Notes under the pieces: model-generated
What the model was told of the DNA's origin: nothing
The model's input: only the letters and a program-made list of their open reading frames with translations
Database searches by the model: none
Source of the DNA: Xaviernesmea rhizosphaerae
Lineage (GTDB): Bacteria > Pseudomonadota > Alphaproteobacteria > Rhizobiales > Rhizobiaceae
NCBI RefSeq assembly: GCF_001938945.1
Contig: NZ_MKIO01000029.1
Span: forward strand, 255,428 to 313,258
DNA length: 57,831 bases
Direction of reading: 5' to 3'
Program-made: the position numbers and the translations under genes
In this document: positions 1-9,300 of the stretch, piece by piece
Layout: every line of letters begins with the position of its first letter
Position numbering within the stretch: the stretch's first letter is position 1

Positions 1-10
1 CAGCACGCCG

Positions 11-1142
11 TCAGGCGATGTCTTCCACGCCCGCATCCGCACCACCACTGACGCGATGGGCGAGTGCGGCTTCCATGAACTCGTTCAGCTCGCCGTCGAG
101 AACGTCGGATGGCGCCGTGCTTTCCACCCCGGTGCGCAGATCCTTCACCAGCTGGTAGGGCTGCAGCACATAGGAGCGGATCTGGTGGCCCCAGCCGATC
201 TCGGTCTTGGAGGCCGCTTCGGCATTGGCCGCTTCCTCGCGCTTCTTCAGCTCGGCCTCATAGAGGCGCGCGCGCAGCATGTCCCAGGCCTTGGCCCGGT
301 TCTTGTGCTGGGAGCGCTCCTGCTGGCACTGCACCACGATCCCCGAGGGCATATGCGTGATGCGCACGGCCGAGTCCGTCGTGTTGACGTGCTGACCGCC
401 GGCGCCGGAGGAGCGGTAGGTATCGATCCGGCAGTCGCTCTCGTTGATGTCGATCTGGATCGAATCATCCACCACCGGATAGACCCAGATGGAGGAGAAC
501 GAGGTGTGGCGGCGCGCATTGCTGTCATAGGGCGAGATGCGCACGAGGCGGTGAACGCCCGATTCGGTCTTCAGCCAGCCATAGGCATTGTGGCCCTTGA
601 CCAGAAGCGTGGCGGACTTGATGCCGGCCTCTTCCCCATCATGGATTTCGAGCAGCTCGACCTTATAACCCGAGCGCTCTGCCCAGCGGGTGTACATGCG
701 CAGGAGCATGTTGGCCCAGTCCTGGCTTTCCGTGCCGCCGGCACCGGAATGCACTTCCAGATAGGTGTCGTTGCCGTCCGCCTCGCCCGAAAGCATCGCC
801 TCCACCTGGCGGCGGGCCGCCTCGGTGCGCAGCGCCTTCAACGCTTCCTCGGCGTCCTTGACGATCTCGGCGTCGCCCTCGGCTTCGCCCAGTTCGATCA
901 GCTCGATATTGTCGGCCAGCTGCCGCTCGAAGCTGCGCACGCCAGTGATGCTTTCATCCAGCATCTGGCGCTCGCGCATCAGCTTCTGCGCTTCGGCCGC
1001 GTCATTCCAGAGGGTGGGATCCTCTGCCTTGTTGTTCAACCAGTCCAGTCGTCTTACCGCCTGATCCCAGTCAAAGATGCCTCCTCAGCAGGCTTATGGC
1101 CTGCTTGATTTCGTCGACAATATTCTCGATTTCGTTGCGCAT
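11..1142 (-). CDS. prfB: Peptide chain release factor 2 (programmed +1 frameshift)
   Basis: RF2 recognises UGA and UAA stop codons and triggers hydrolysis of peptidyl-tRNA on the ribosome. The main frame ends [11 protein letters not shown] and carries the [15 protein letters not shown] motif, whose GGQ loop is the catalytic tip. The full protein begins at ATG 1142, in a different frame: a 23-codon leader (MRNEIENIV...LLRRHL) runs to an in-frame TGA at 1071-1073. Slipping +1 at CTT TGA C joins it to [19 protein letters not shown]. An internal AGGAGG (1080-1085) lies just before the slip site, as in Escherichia coli prfB. The real product is therefore about 366 residues, normal for RF2; a caller starting at 1039 would lose the N-terminus. 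It follows mrcA on the same strand after 229 bp. Identity and frameshift are both clear from sequence. Confidence 0.97.
1071..1085 (-). promoter_or_regulatory. prfB: prfB +1 programmed frameshift site
   Basis: Reading on the minus strand, AGGAGG (1085-1080) is followed by CAT, CTT and then TGA C. This is the classic RF2 autoregulatory cassette: a Shine-Dalgarno-like stimulator, a slippery CUU codon and a UGA stop that is read slowly when RF2 is scarce. The downstream +1 frame continues directly into RF2. Confidence 0.95.
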
Positions 1143-1270
1143 GATCCTCAGTCTTCCTGTCGCGCCTCGGTTTTCCCTTGGCGGCCGCGCGCCGGACTTC
1201 GAGCCCGGCACGCATGTGACGACGTCCCCGCCGGCTATGGCGGCGTTGGCAGCTGATTAATCCGCCAGAC

Positions 1271-1340
1271 CCCGGCTGTAAAGCCGGGACGGCGTGGAGA
1301 TGGACAGGCAAACGCCGGCGGGCAAGGCCGCGCCGGCGTT
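1271..1340 (-). terminator. Two hairpins just downstream of mrcA
   Basis: Two perfect stems lie in the mrcA-prfB gap. One has 10-bp arms, AACGCCGGCG (1311-1320) and CGCCGGCGTT (1331-1340). The other has 7-bp arms, CCCGGCT (1271-1277) and AGCCGGG (1282-1288). On the minus strand the T-run lies before the first stem rather than after it, so this is not a textbook intrinsic terminator. It may mark the mrcA 3' end. Confidence 0.4.
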
Positions 1341-1371
1341 AAAAAATGCGTCCGTCGGATCGGAGCGAAGA

Positions 1372-3825
1372 TCAGAACAGGCCGGTGGAGCCGGATTGAA
1401 CCGCTTGGTTCGCCTGCGGCGAGGAGCGCAGGATCTCTTCCGGCGCCACAGCCTGATCGGCACCGCCGATGACGGAGAAGCTCGAGGCCGGGCCGGTGCC
1501 GGGCTTGAAGGCTTCGATGATCGTGTCGGGATCGCCCTCGCGCGCGGCCATGCCGGTCTTGCGGTTGACGGGGATCAGGCTCATGCCCGGGGGAATGGCG
1601 AACTGGACCGGCTTGGAACCGGCGAGCGCAACCTGCATGAAGTCGTTGAAGATCGGCGCGGAGAGGCCACCGCCGGTGCCGCCACGGCCCAGCGGCGCAG
1701 GCTCGTCAAAGCCGAGATAGAGGCCGGCGACGAGATCGGGCGTGTAGCCGACGAACCAGGCATCCTTCTCGTCGTTGGTGGTGCCAGTCTTGCCGGCGAC
1801 CGGGCGGTCGAGATTGACCTTGCCGGCCGCGGTGCCGCGCTGGATCACGCCCTCCATCATCGAGGTGATCTGGTAGGCGGTCATCGGGTCGAGCACCTGC
1901 TCGCGATTGTCGGTCAGGACAGGCTCTTCCTGGTTCTTCCAGTCGGTGGCGTTGCAGGTCTCGCAGGTCCGGTCCTCGTGGCGGAAGATGGTCTTGCCGT
2001 AACGGTCCTGGATGCGGTCGATCAGCGACGGCTTGATCTGCTTGCCGCCATTGGCGATCACCGCATAGGCCGAGACCATGCGCATGACGGTCGTTTCGCC
2101 CGAGCCGAGCGCCATGGCCAGCACTGGCAGCATCTTGTCATAGATACCGAAGCGTTCGGCATATTCGGCGACGAGGTTCATGCCCATGTCGTTGGCGAGG
2201 CGCACCGTCATCTGGTTGCGCGACTTCTCGATGCCGAGGCGCAGCGTCGAGGGACCGGCGGAATTGCCGCCATAGTTTTCCGGGCGCCAGACCTGGCCGC
2301 CCGTCACCAGCTCGAACGGCGCGTCGAGAATGACCGAGGCCGGGGTGTAGCCATTGTCGAGCGCGGCGGCATAGACGAAGGGCTTGAAGGAGGAGCCGGG
2401 CTGGCGCATCGCCTGGGTGGCGCGGTTGAATTCCGACTGGGCATAGGAGAAGCCGCCGACCATGGCGAGCACGCGGCCGGTCTGCGGGTCCATGGCCACC
2501 AGGCCACCCTGTACCTTCGGAGGCTGGCGCAGGCGGTACTGCCCCTCTTCCTTCATTGGCTCGACATAGACGACGTCGCCAGGCGCCAACACGCCATCGG
2601 GCGAGCGGGCGCTCTTGCGAGCATTGGTGGCCGAGCGATAGGCCCATTGCATGTTCTGCGCCGAGATCCGGCCGCGCACGCGCTCGGCCGCCGGCTTGCC
2701 GGAACCGTCCGACTTCGGCTGAAGGCCGATATCGACGCCCTTGGCATCGACGGACAGAACGATGGCGAGATCCCATTCGGGCACGTCGGACAGCGACGGC
2801 ACCTTGAACAGCGCCTCGCCCCAGTCTCCGCCGATTTGCAGCGACTTCACAGGACCGCGATAGCCGCGGCGCTCGTCATAATTGATCAGACCCTGCTGCA
2901 GTGCGTGGCGCGCGGCCACCTGGACGCGGGGATCGAGCGAGGTGCGCACAGACAGGCCGCCCTCATAGAGCGCGTTTTCGCCATAGCGCTGGATGATCTG
3001 GCGGCGCACTTCCTCGGAGAAATAGTCGGAGGCGAAGAGATGCGAGCCGCCGCGGCGGATATTGACGCCCAGCGGCTGCTTTTCGGCCTCAGCACCCTCG
3101 TCGGCGGTGATGTAACCGTCCTCCACCATGCGCTTGATCACATAGTTGCGGCGGTTCAGCGCCGCTTCCTCGCGGCGGAACGGGTGGTAATTGTTCGGCC
3201 CCTTGGGCAGACCGGCGAGATAGGCGGTCTCGGCAATGGTCAGCTCGGTCACCGACTTGTCGAAATAGGTCAGCGCCGCCCCGGCAATGCCGTAGGCGTT
3301 CATGCCGAAATAGATCTCGTTCAGATAGAGCTCGAGAATGCGGTCCTTGCTGTAGGACTGCTCGATGCGAAAGGAGAGGATCGCTTCCTTGACCTTGCGC
3401 TCCATCGTCTGGTCGCCCGACAGCAGGAAGTTCTTGGCCACCTGCTGGGTGATGGTGGAGGCGCCTTCGGGGCGGCGGCTGGAGCCGATGTTCTGGATAT
3501 TGTTGATGACGGCGCGGCCGAGGCCGTAAATATCGACGCCGGGATGGGTGTAGAAGTTCTGGTCTTCGGCGGCGATGAAGGCGGCCTTCACCCGGTCGGG
3601 AATGGCCTGGATCGGCAGATAGAGCCGGCGCTGGCGGGCATATTCGGCCATCAGCTCGCCATTGCCCGCGTGAACGCGCGTGGTCACCGGCGGGGCGTAG
3701 CTGTTGAGCACTTCGTAATCCGGCAGGTCACGCGTGATATGACCGAGATAGACGGCAGCAACGGCGGCCAGCCCGAGGGCAAAGACGGTGCCGATGCCGA
3801 AGAAATATCCAATCAGTCTGATCAT
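1372..3825 (-). CDS. mrcA: Penicillin-binding protein 1A (bifunctional)
   Basis: Class A PBP of 817 residues that polymerises glycan strands (GT51) and crosslinks peptides in the periplasm. The start is set at MIRLIGYFFG (ATG 3825), because the open frame upstream is unlike the family and the membrane anchor (about residues 1-27) begins here. Glycosyltransferase motifs are visible: AAEDQNFYTHPG with catalytic Glu87, EGASTITQQVAKN and LELYLNEIYFG. Transpeptidase motifs follow: SSFK with nucleophile Ser478, SRN and KTGTTNDEKDAWFVGYTP. A CETC pair (Cys621/Cys624) sits between the SxN and KTG motifs and could be redox-sensitive or bind metal. It follows amiC on the same strand after 442 bp, which contain an 18-bp palindrome. 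The family is certain; the exact start is likely. Confidence 0.96.
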   Translation of the reverse strand: MIRLIGYFFGIGTVFALGLAAVAAVYLGHITRDLPDYEVLNSYAPPVTTRVHAGNGELMAEYARQRRLYLPIQAIPDRVKAAFIAAEDQNFYTHPGVDIYGLGRAVINNIQNIGSSRRPEGASTITQQVAKNFLLSGDQTMERKVKEAILSFRIEQSYSKDRILELYLNEIYFGMNAYGIAGAALTYFDKSVTELTIAETAYLAGLPKGPNNYHPFRREEAALNRRNYVIKRMVEDGYITADEGAEAEKQPLGVNIRRGGSHLFASDYFSEEVRRQIIQRYGENALYEGGLSVRTSLDPRVQVAARHALQQGLINYDERRGYRGPVKSLQIGGDWGEALFKVPSLSDVPEWDLAIVLSVDAKGVDIGLQPKSDGSGKPAAERVRGRISAQNMQWAYRSATNARKSARSPDGVLAPGDVVYVEPMKEEGQYRLRQPPKVQGGLVAMDPQTGRVLAMVGGFSYAQSEFNRATQAMRQPGSSFKPFVYAAALDNGYTPASVILDAPFELVTGGQVWRPENYGGNSAGPSTLRLGIEKSRNQMTVRLANDMGMNLVAEYAERFGIYDKMLPVLAMALGSGETTVMRMVSAYAVIANGGKQIKPSLIDRIQDRYGKTIFRHEDRTCETCNATDWKNQEEPVLTDNREQVLDPMTAYQITSMMEGVIQRGTAAGKVNLDRPVAGKTGTTNDEKDAWFVGYTPDLVAGLYLGFDEPAPLGRGGTGGGLSAPIFNDFMQVALAGSKPVQFAIPPGMSLIPVNRKTGMAAREGDPDTIIEAFKPGTGPASSFSVIGGADQAVAPEEILRSSPQANQAVQSGSTGLF

Positions 3826-4267
3826 CAGCGGTATCCGGGTTTTTTCAAGATCCTGTATCACGAGGCGGCGTGGCCGCACAGGCGGCAGATGCGCAATTAG
3901 CCGGCGCCGGCTAAGGCGGCGCGGGCAAGGCCAGGCACGGCTCGTGACTCCTATGCGCCCGGATAGCGATCCGATTGTGCGCAAAATAGGGCTTTACGAT
4001 GAATCAGCGCCCTTCCCCCGAGGAAAAGCTTGGGCCTGTTACCCCTGCGACACAAATCAACCTGTCATCGGCTGGAAAGACTTTGCCGAACAGGAGGAAC
4101 TGCCCGCCCTGCCCGATCGACCCCGCGCCGAGTCGCGCGGCATCTGTGCAGGCGGCGAACGGACAATCTCTGGCGCATCATTCCAGAGGCGCGGTCCGCG
4201 CGTCGCGCTGAGGTCTCGTTTCGCAACAAAGCGATCAGCGACAGGCTCCGGACTTCAATGCGCGGCG
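3826..4267. other. amiC-mrcA intergenic region with 18-bp palindrome
   Basis: This 442-bp stretch separates the end of amiC from the start of mrcA, both on the minus strand. I see no gene in it. A perfect 18-bp palindrome, TTAGCCGGCGCCGGCTAA, lies at 3897-3914, about 72 bp upstream of the mrcA ATG. It could be an operator or a hairpin in the mrcA leader. No convincing promoter hexamers were identified. Confidence 0.5.
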
Positions 4268-5581
4268 TCAGCCGCCATTGGCGGCCACGGCGCCGCGATA
4301 GCGCCCGACGGCCTCGACGATCCGGTCGGCCACCTTGCCGCGCCAGGCGTCGTCGAGCAGCAGCGCCTCATCCTCCTTGTTCGACATGAAGCCGAGCTCC
4401 AGCAGGATCGACGGAACGTCGGGCGCCTGCAACACGCGGAAACCGGCGAAGCGATGGGGATTGTTGATCAGCCGGATCTGGCCCTCGAAGGAGGAAACCA
4501 CGGCGCGCGCCAGATTGATCGAGAAGAGCTGGGTCTCGCGGCGCGTCAGGTCGATCAGGATATCGGCCACCTCGGCCGGCTCGTCGGACAGCGTCAGCCC
4601 CGCCACGGCATCCGAGAGGTTTTCCCGCTCGGCGAGGCTGGCGGCCAGATGGTCGGAGGCCTTGTCGGAGATGGTATAGACGGTCGCGCCGCGGATATCG
4701 GCCTGCTTGACCGTGTCGGCATGCAGCGAGATGAACAGCTGCGCGCCCTTCTGCCGGGCGATCTGCACCCGCTCCGACAGGGAGAGGAACTCGTCCGAAT
4801 CCCGGGTCAGCACCGCCTCGACCCCCGGCAGCTTGTCCAGCCGCTCGGCCAGCGCCTTGGCGAAGGCCAGCGTCACGTTCTTTTCCAGAACCTTTGAATC
4901 GGCGCCGATGGCACCCGTGTCGATCCCGCCATGGCCGGCATCCACCGCGATGATGAAGGGCCCGCCCTTCTGGGCGGCGGCCACATCCGCGCCCTTGACC
5001 CGGTCGGTCTTGCGCCCGGTGACGCTGCTGGTCCAGTCCTGGCCGGACAGGAGCTTGGTAAAGGCGGCCTGTTCGACCCGCTCGACATCGACGACGAGAC
5101 GATAGCGCCCGCCCTCGATCGGCATAACCTCGGCATGGGCGACGCCGGCCGGCTTGCCCGCGGTGATCACCAGCCGGGCGAGCTGGTCGCTCATCGCACC
5201 GTAGCGGATATCCTTCACCAGTCCGCGCGGCGCCAGATCGTCCGGCCGGATGCCGAAGGCGACATGGGGCAGATCGACGATCACGCGCACCGGCTCGCGG
5301 GCATAATGGACGGAGAAGGTCGGCTTCCGGTCGAATTCGAGCACGAGGCGCGCACGCGCCTCGTCGCCGGCGATCCGGCCGCTGACAGCCAGCGCCGGCT
5401 GTTCGGCGCCCGGCGCCGGTTGCTGCTTGGCAACAGGGGCCGGCGCGGCGGTCAGCGCTTCGGCTAAGGCCAGGCGCGGCAGGCCACAGGACGCCGACAG
5501 GCAGAGCACAAGGCACAGCATCAGCCGGGCCGCCCGGCCCCGCTTGCTGATCGCCCTCGATTCGTCTTGCTCGCCGCTCAT
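4268..5581 (-). CDS. amiC: N-acetylmuramoyl-L-alanine amidase, AMIN + Amidase_3
   Basis: Periplasmic zinc amidase that cuts the MurNAc-L-Ala bond during daughter-cell separation; 437 residues. An N-terminal signal segment (MLCLVLCLSASC..., starting near residue 21) is followed by an AMIN domain (about 65-170), which targets peptidoglycan or the septum. The C-terminal Amidase_3 domain (about 210-430) carries DAGHGGIDTGAIG, LEKNVTLAF, ISLHADT and LLELGFMSN, which supply the zinc ligands and catalytic glutamate. AGGG lies 4 nt before ATG 5581; ATG 5521 would give a more compact signal peptide and remains possible. A perfect CtrA-type box lies about 25 bp upstream of the chosen start, suggesting cell-cycle control. 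It is divergent from rne. Confidence 0.95.
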   Translation of the reverse strand: MSGEQDESRAISKRGRAARLMLCLVLCLSASCGLPRLALAEALTAAPAPVAKQQPAPGAEQPALAVSGRIAGDEARARLVLEFDRKPTFSVHYAREPVRVIVDLPHVAFGIRPDDLAPRGLVKDIRYGAMSDQLARLVITAGKPAGVAHAEVMPIEGGRYRLVVDVERVEQAAFTKLLSGQDWTSSVTGRKTDRVKGADVAAAQKGGPFIIAVDAGHGGIDTGAIGADSKVLEKNVTLAFAKALAERLDKLPGVEAVLTRDSDEFLSLSERVQIARQKGAQLFISLHADTVKQADIRGATVYTISDKASDHLAASLAERENLSDAVAGLTLSDEPAEVADILIDLTRRETQLFSINLARAVVSSFEGQIRLINNPHRFAGFRVLQAPDVPSILLELGFMSNKEDEALLLDDAWRGKVADRIVEAVGRYRGAVAANGG

Positions 5582-5606
5582 GGACCCTGTGATGACGCCG
5601 CTCTGG

Positions 5607-5621
5607 TTAACGCGTCGTTAA
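5607..5621 (-). promoter_or_regulatory. CtrA-type binding site upstream of amiC
   Basis: On the minus strand the sequence reads TTAA-CGACGCG-TTAACC, an exact match to the alphaproteobacterial CtrA consensus TTAA-N7-TTAA(C). It ends about 25 bp before the amiC ATG at 5581. Its closeness to the start codon suggests either repression or translation starting at the internal ATG at 5521. Confidence 0.6.
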
Positions 5622-6306
5622 AGTGCATTCCCCTGGCGCCGCCCAGCCCGACGTCACCGTTTGCCTGAACGCGCAAGGTGGCGATCGGACGGTCTTGAAA
5701 GACCTGCAGAGTGACCCATTTGCGTGCCGCCTGACCGGTCGACAACGAGAATGGCAAATCCATCAATATTAAGGCAAGTCCGGCTTTTCCCTTGCTATTG
5801 TGACAGGGAAATCATAAAGCTTCAAAGGCCAAAAAGTGTCGGCGGTATCAATCGATGCCTTGGCTGCCGGGTCTTCCTGGCGCCCGAGTTCATGATCAGA
5901 CAGACGGACAGCGGCGGTCACCAGGCCCTCTCCCGTCCTCTGTGGAAACATCGATCGCTGGACCGCCGCAAGGCGCTTGCGGCTGCATGAGATATTCTTC
6001 TTCCGGCGGTGGCCGGACTTCATCCGGTGCGTTTCGCACCGCGCCCGCATGGCGGGTATGTTCATCGGGCCCTTCGAGGGCCTAACCATTGGCATTCTTG
6101 CTTGGTCCCATGATGTCGCGGCAGTATCGAACGGAATTGGAGGCAGGACGGAACGACAGCGTTCCGGCTTCGCTCCGTCCGGGCGATCAGCGGCAGGCAC
6201 CGGCAGGATTTCATTTGTTCGGCATGCACCGCATCGCGCAGGAGGGCGCGCCTGACAGGCGCAAGCGTCCTCTCGGGCCTCGGCCATGCCGAGGAGCACA
6301 GCTTAC
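5622..6306 (+). promoter_or_regulatory. rne: Structured rne leader / divergent amiC-rne intergenic region
   Basis: There is no gene in this stretch, but it is dense in small hairpins. The stems are CCGGA/TCCGG (6013-6027), GGTGCG/CGCACC (6026-6040), CCCGC/GCGGG (6044-6056), GGCCC/GGGCC around TTCGA (6068-6082), CGGAACG/CGTTCCG (6149-6166), GGACGGA/TCCGTCC (6146-6180), GCGCCT/AGGCGC (6248-6262) and CCTCGGC/GCCGAGG (6278-6294). A 7-bp inverted repeat, TTTCCCT/AGGGAAA, lies further upstream at 5786-5811. RNase E is autoregulated through a long folded 5' UTR in gamma-proteobacteria. A similar role here is an inference from structure and position. Confidence 0.55.
6278..6294 (+). promoter_or_regulatory. 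rne: Hairpin sequestering the rne Shine-Dalgarno
   Basis: CCTCGGC (6278-6284) pairs perfectly with GCCGAGG (6288-6294) around a CAT loop. The Shine-Dalgarno GAGGAG at 6291-6296, 10 nt before the ATG, lies partly in the 3' arm. The ribosome site would therefore be masked when this 7-bp stem forms. Confidence 0.6.
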
Positions 6307-9300
6307 ATGGCAGAGAAAATGCTCATCGATGCGTCTCACGAAGAGGAGACGCGCGTTGTTGTCGTTCGCGGCAACCGCATAGAAGAGTTCGACTTCGAGT
6401 CGGAACACAAGAAGCAGATCCGCGGCAATATCTACCTTGCCAAGGTCACCCGGGTAGAACCCTCGCTTCAGGCCGCCTTCGTCGATTACGGCGGCAATCG
6501 CCACGGCTTTCTGGCCTTCGCCGAAATCCATCCCGATTACTATCAGATCCCGCTGGCCGACCGTCAGGCGCTGCTGAAGGCCGAGGCCGAGGAAGCCCGC
6601 CGCGACGACGACCATGATTCGGCCGATCACGAGACGCCGGAAGAGGCCGCCGTGCCGCCCGCCGCCGAGCCCGAGGGCAACGGCGAGGATGCGCCGACCG
6701 TCAAGATCGAAACGGTGGAGGAAAAGCCGAAGAAGCCCAAGCGCGCGCGCCGCAGCAAGAAAGCCGCCGCCGAGCCTGCCGTCGAAGCGGCGGACGCGGC
6801 ACAGCCCCGCGATGACATTGCCGGCGAGGACGCCGCCGTCGGCGAGACCGACGAGGATGCCGCGTCACAACAGGTGGTCGAGACCGCGCCGGAAAGCGGC
6901 GAAGCCGCGCTGGAAGGCGCTGATTCGGCCGAAGTGGCCGCCAACGATGCCGATGCCGGCGACAGCGGCCCCTCCGTCTCGGGAGACGAAGGCTTTGGCG
7001 GTGATCATGACGAAGGCGGTAGCCATGGCGGCTCGATCGCCGCGATGGTCGATGTCGATGAAGTCTCCGAGGCACGCGGCCATGATGACGACGATGACGA
7101 GGACGACCATCGCCACGAGGAAAAGGAAGTCATCGAATCCGTCGGCGCCGAAGACGCCATGGAAGAGGTGCCGGACCGCCAGGTTCGCAAGCCGCGCAAG
7201 CAGTACCGCATCCAGGAGGTGATCAAGCGCCGGCAGATTCTGCTGGTGCAGGTCGCCAAGGAAGAGCGCGGCAACAAGGGCGCTGCGCTGACCACCTATC
7301 TATCGCTGGCCGGCCGCTATTCGGTTCTCATGCCGAACACGGCGCGCGGCGGCGGCATCTCCCGCAAGATCACCAATCTGCCGGATCGCAAGCGGCTGAA
7401 GGAAGTCGCCAAGTCGCTGGACGTGCCGCAGGGCATGGGCGTGATCCTGCGCACGGCCGGTGCCAACCGCACCAAGGTCGAGATCAAGCGCGACTTCGAA
7501 TATCTGATGCGCCTGTGGGAAAATGTCCGCACGCTGACGCTCGCCTCCACCGCGCCCTGCCTCGTCTATGAGGAAGGCTCGCTGATCAAGCGCTCGATCC
7601 GCGACCTCTACAACAAGGACATTTCCGAGATCGTCGTCGCCGGCGAGGAAGGCTATCGTGAGGCCAAGGCCTTCATGAAGATGCTGATGCCGAGCCATGC
7701 CAAGGTGGTGCAGCCCTATCGCGACGTGCATCCGATCTTCTCGCGCTCCGGCATCGAGGCGCAGCTCGACCGCATGCTGCAGCCGCAGGTGACGCTGAAG
7801 TCGGGCGGCTACATCATCATCAACCAGACGGAAGCGCTGGTTGCCATCGACGTGAACTCCGGCCGCTCCACCCGCGAGCATTCGATCGAGGATACGGCAC
7901 TGCAGACCAATCTGGAGGCCGCCGAAGAGGTGGCGCGCCAGCTGCGCCTGCGCGACCTGGCCGGCCTGATCGTGGTCGACTTCATCGACATGGAAGAAAA
8001 GCGCAACAACCGCGCGGTCGAGAAGAAGCTCAAGGATTGCCTGAAGAACGACCGGGCCCGCATCCAGGTCGGCCGGATCTCGCATTTCGGCCTTCTGGAA
8101 ATGTCGCGCCAGCGCATCCGCGCTTCCGTGCTCGAATCGACCACGCAGGTCTGCTCGCATTGCGGCGGCACCGGCCATGTGCGCTCGCAGTCGTCGATCG
8201 CTCTGCATGTTCTGCGCGGCATCGAAGAATATCTGCTCAAGAACACCACGCACGATATTTCCGTGCGCACCACGCCGGACACGGCGCTCTACCTGCTCAA
8301 CCACAAGCGCGGCACGATCATCGATTATGAGAACCGCTTCGGTGTGGCGATCCTGATCCAGGCGGATCCGCTGGTCGGCAGCCAGCACTTCGCCGTCGAT
8401 CGCGGCGAGCCGGTCGAGAACCCGGTCCGCATCGAGCAGCTCCTGCCCTGGGAGCCGCCGATCGAGGACGAAGACGACGTCGTCATCGAGGAGGAACTCG
8501 AAGAGGACGAAGCAGCCGCAGAAGCCCAGAGCGAGCCCGCCGCCCGCGAGAGCGCGCGTGACGAAGGCGAAGGCGACAATGGTCGCAAGCGCAAGCGCCG
8601 CCGTCGCCGCCGTGGTCGCAACGGCAGCAATGGCGAGGGCTCGCAGGACAATCTCGCCGCCGGCGACGACGAGTCCGAGGACGGCTCCGACGAGGATGAG
8701 GGCGAGAACGAGGGCGACGAGGCCGATGACGCCGCAGCCGTCGAAACGACCGACGGTCTGACGGCCGAAGAGCGCCAGAAGCGCAAGCGCCGCCGGCGCG
8801 GCAAGCGCGGTGGCCGCCGCAGCCGGGCCGACGAGCTGGAGGCCGGTGCCGAGGGCGAAGCCGAGGATGGCGACGCGCAGGGCGACGAGGACGAAGGCGA
8901 CGAGGCTTCGGACCAGCCGGCCGACATGGCGGCAGAGGCAGCCGGGGAAGGCACCGTGCTGGAACAGGCCATCGAGGTCTCCGGCCTGACGGTTCTCGGC
9001 GAAGCCGAAGCCGGCCAGCCGCAGGACGGCCTCAGTGCCGGCATGGACCAGAGCCTGACCGAAGCTGAGGCTGCGCCGCAGACCAGCGACGTGCTCCAGG
9101 CCGAAGAAGCCCTGCAGGAGACGCCGCCTGTGGCACAGGATGCCCCGGCTCCGCAGGCTGAAGCGCCTGTCGTGGCCGAAGCCGAGCCGGTGGCCGCGGA
9201 GAGCGCGGAAGGCACGGAGGAGGCTGGCAAGCCGGCACGGCGCAATCGCGATCTCGACACGATCGCAAGCGAGCCGGTGGTCCGCTCCAGCAGCACCGGC

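Noticed and set aside
1294..3900. 868-codon plus-strand open frame opposite mrcA
   Set aside because: Antisense shadow of PBP1a without recognisable motifs or ribosome site.
3826..3984. 53-codon in-frame upstream extension of mrcA
   Set aside because: The extension is unlike any PBP1a N-terminus and would place a polar basic segment before the membrane anchor.
4090..4104. GAAC-N5-GAAC near amiC as a LexA site
   Set aside because: The spacing is 5 instead of 7 bp.
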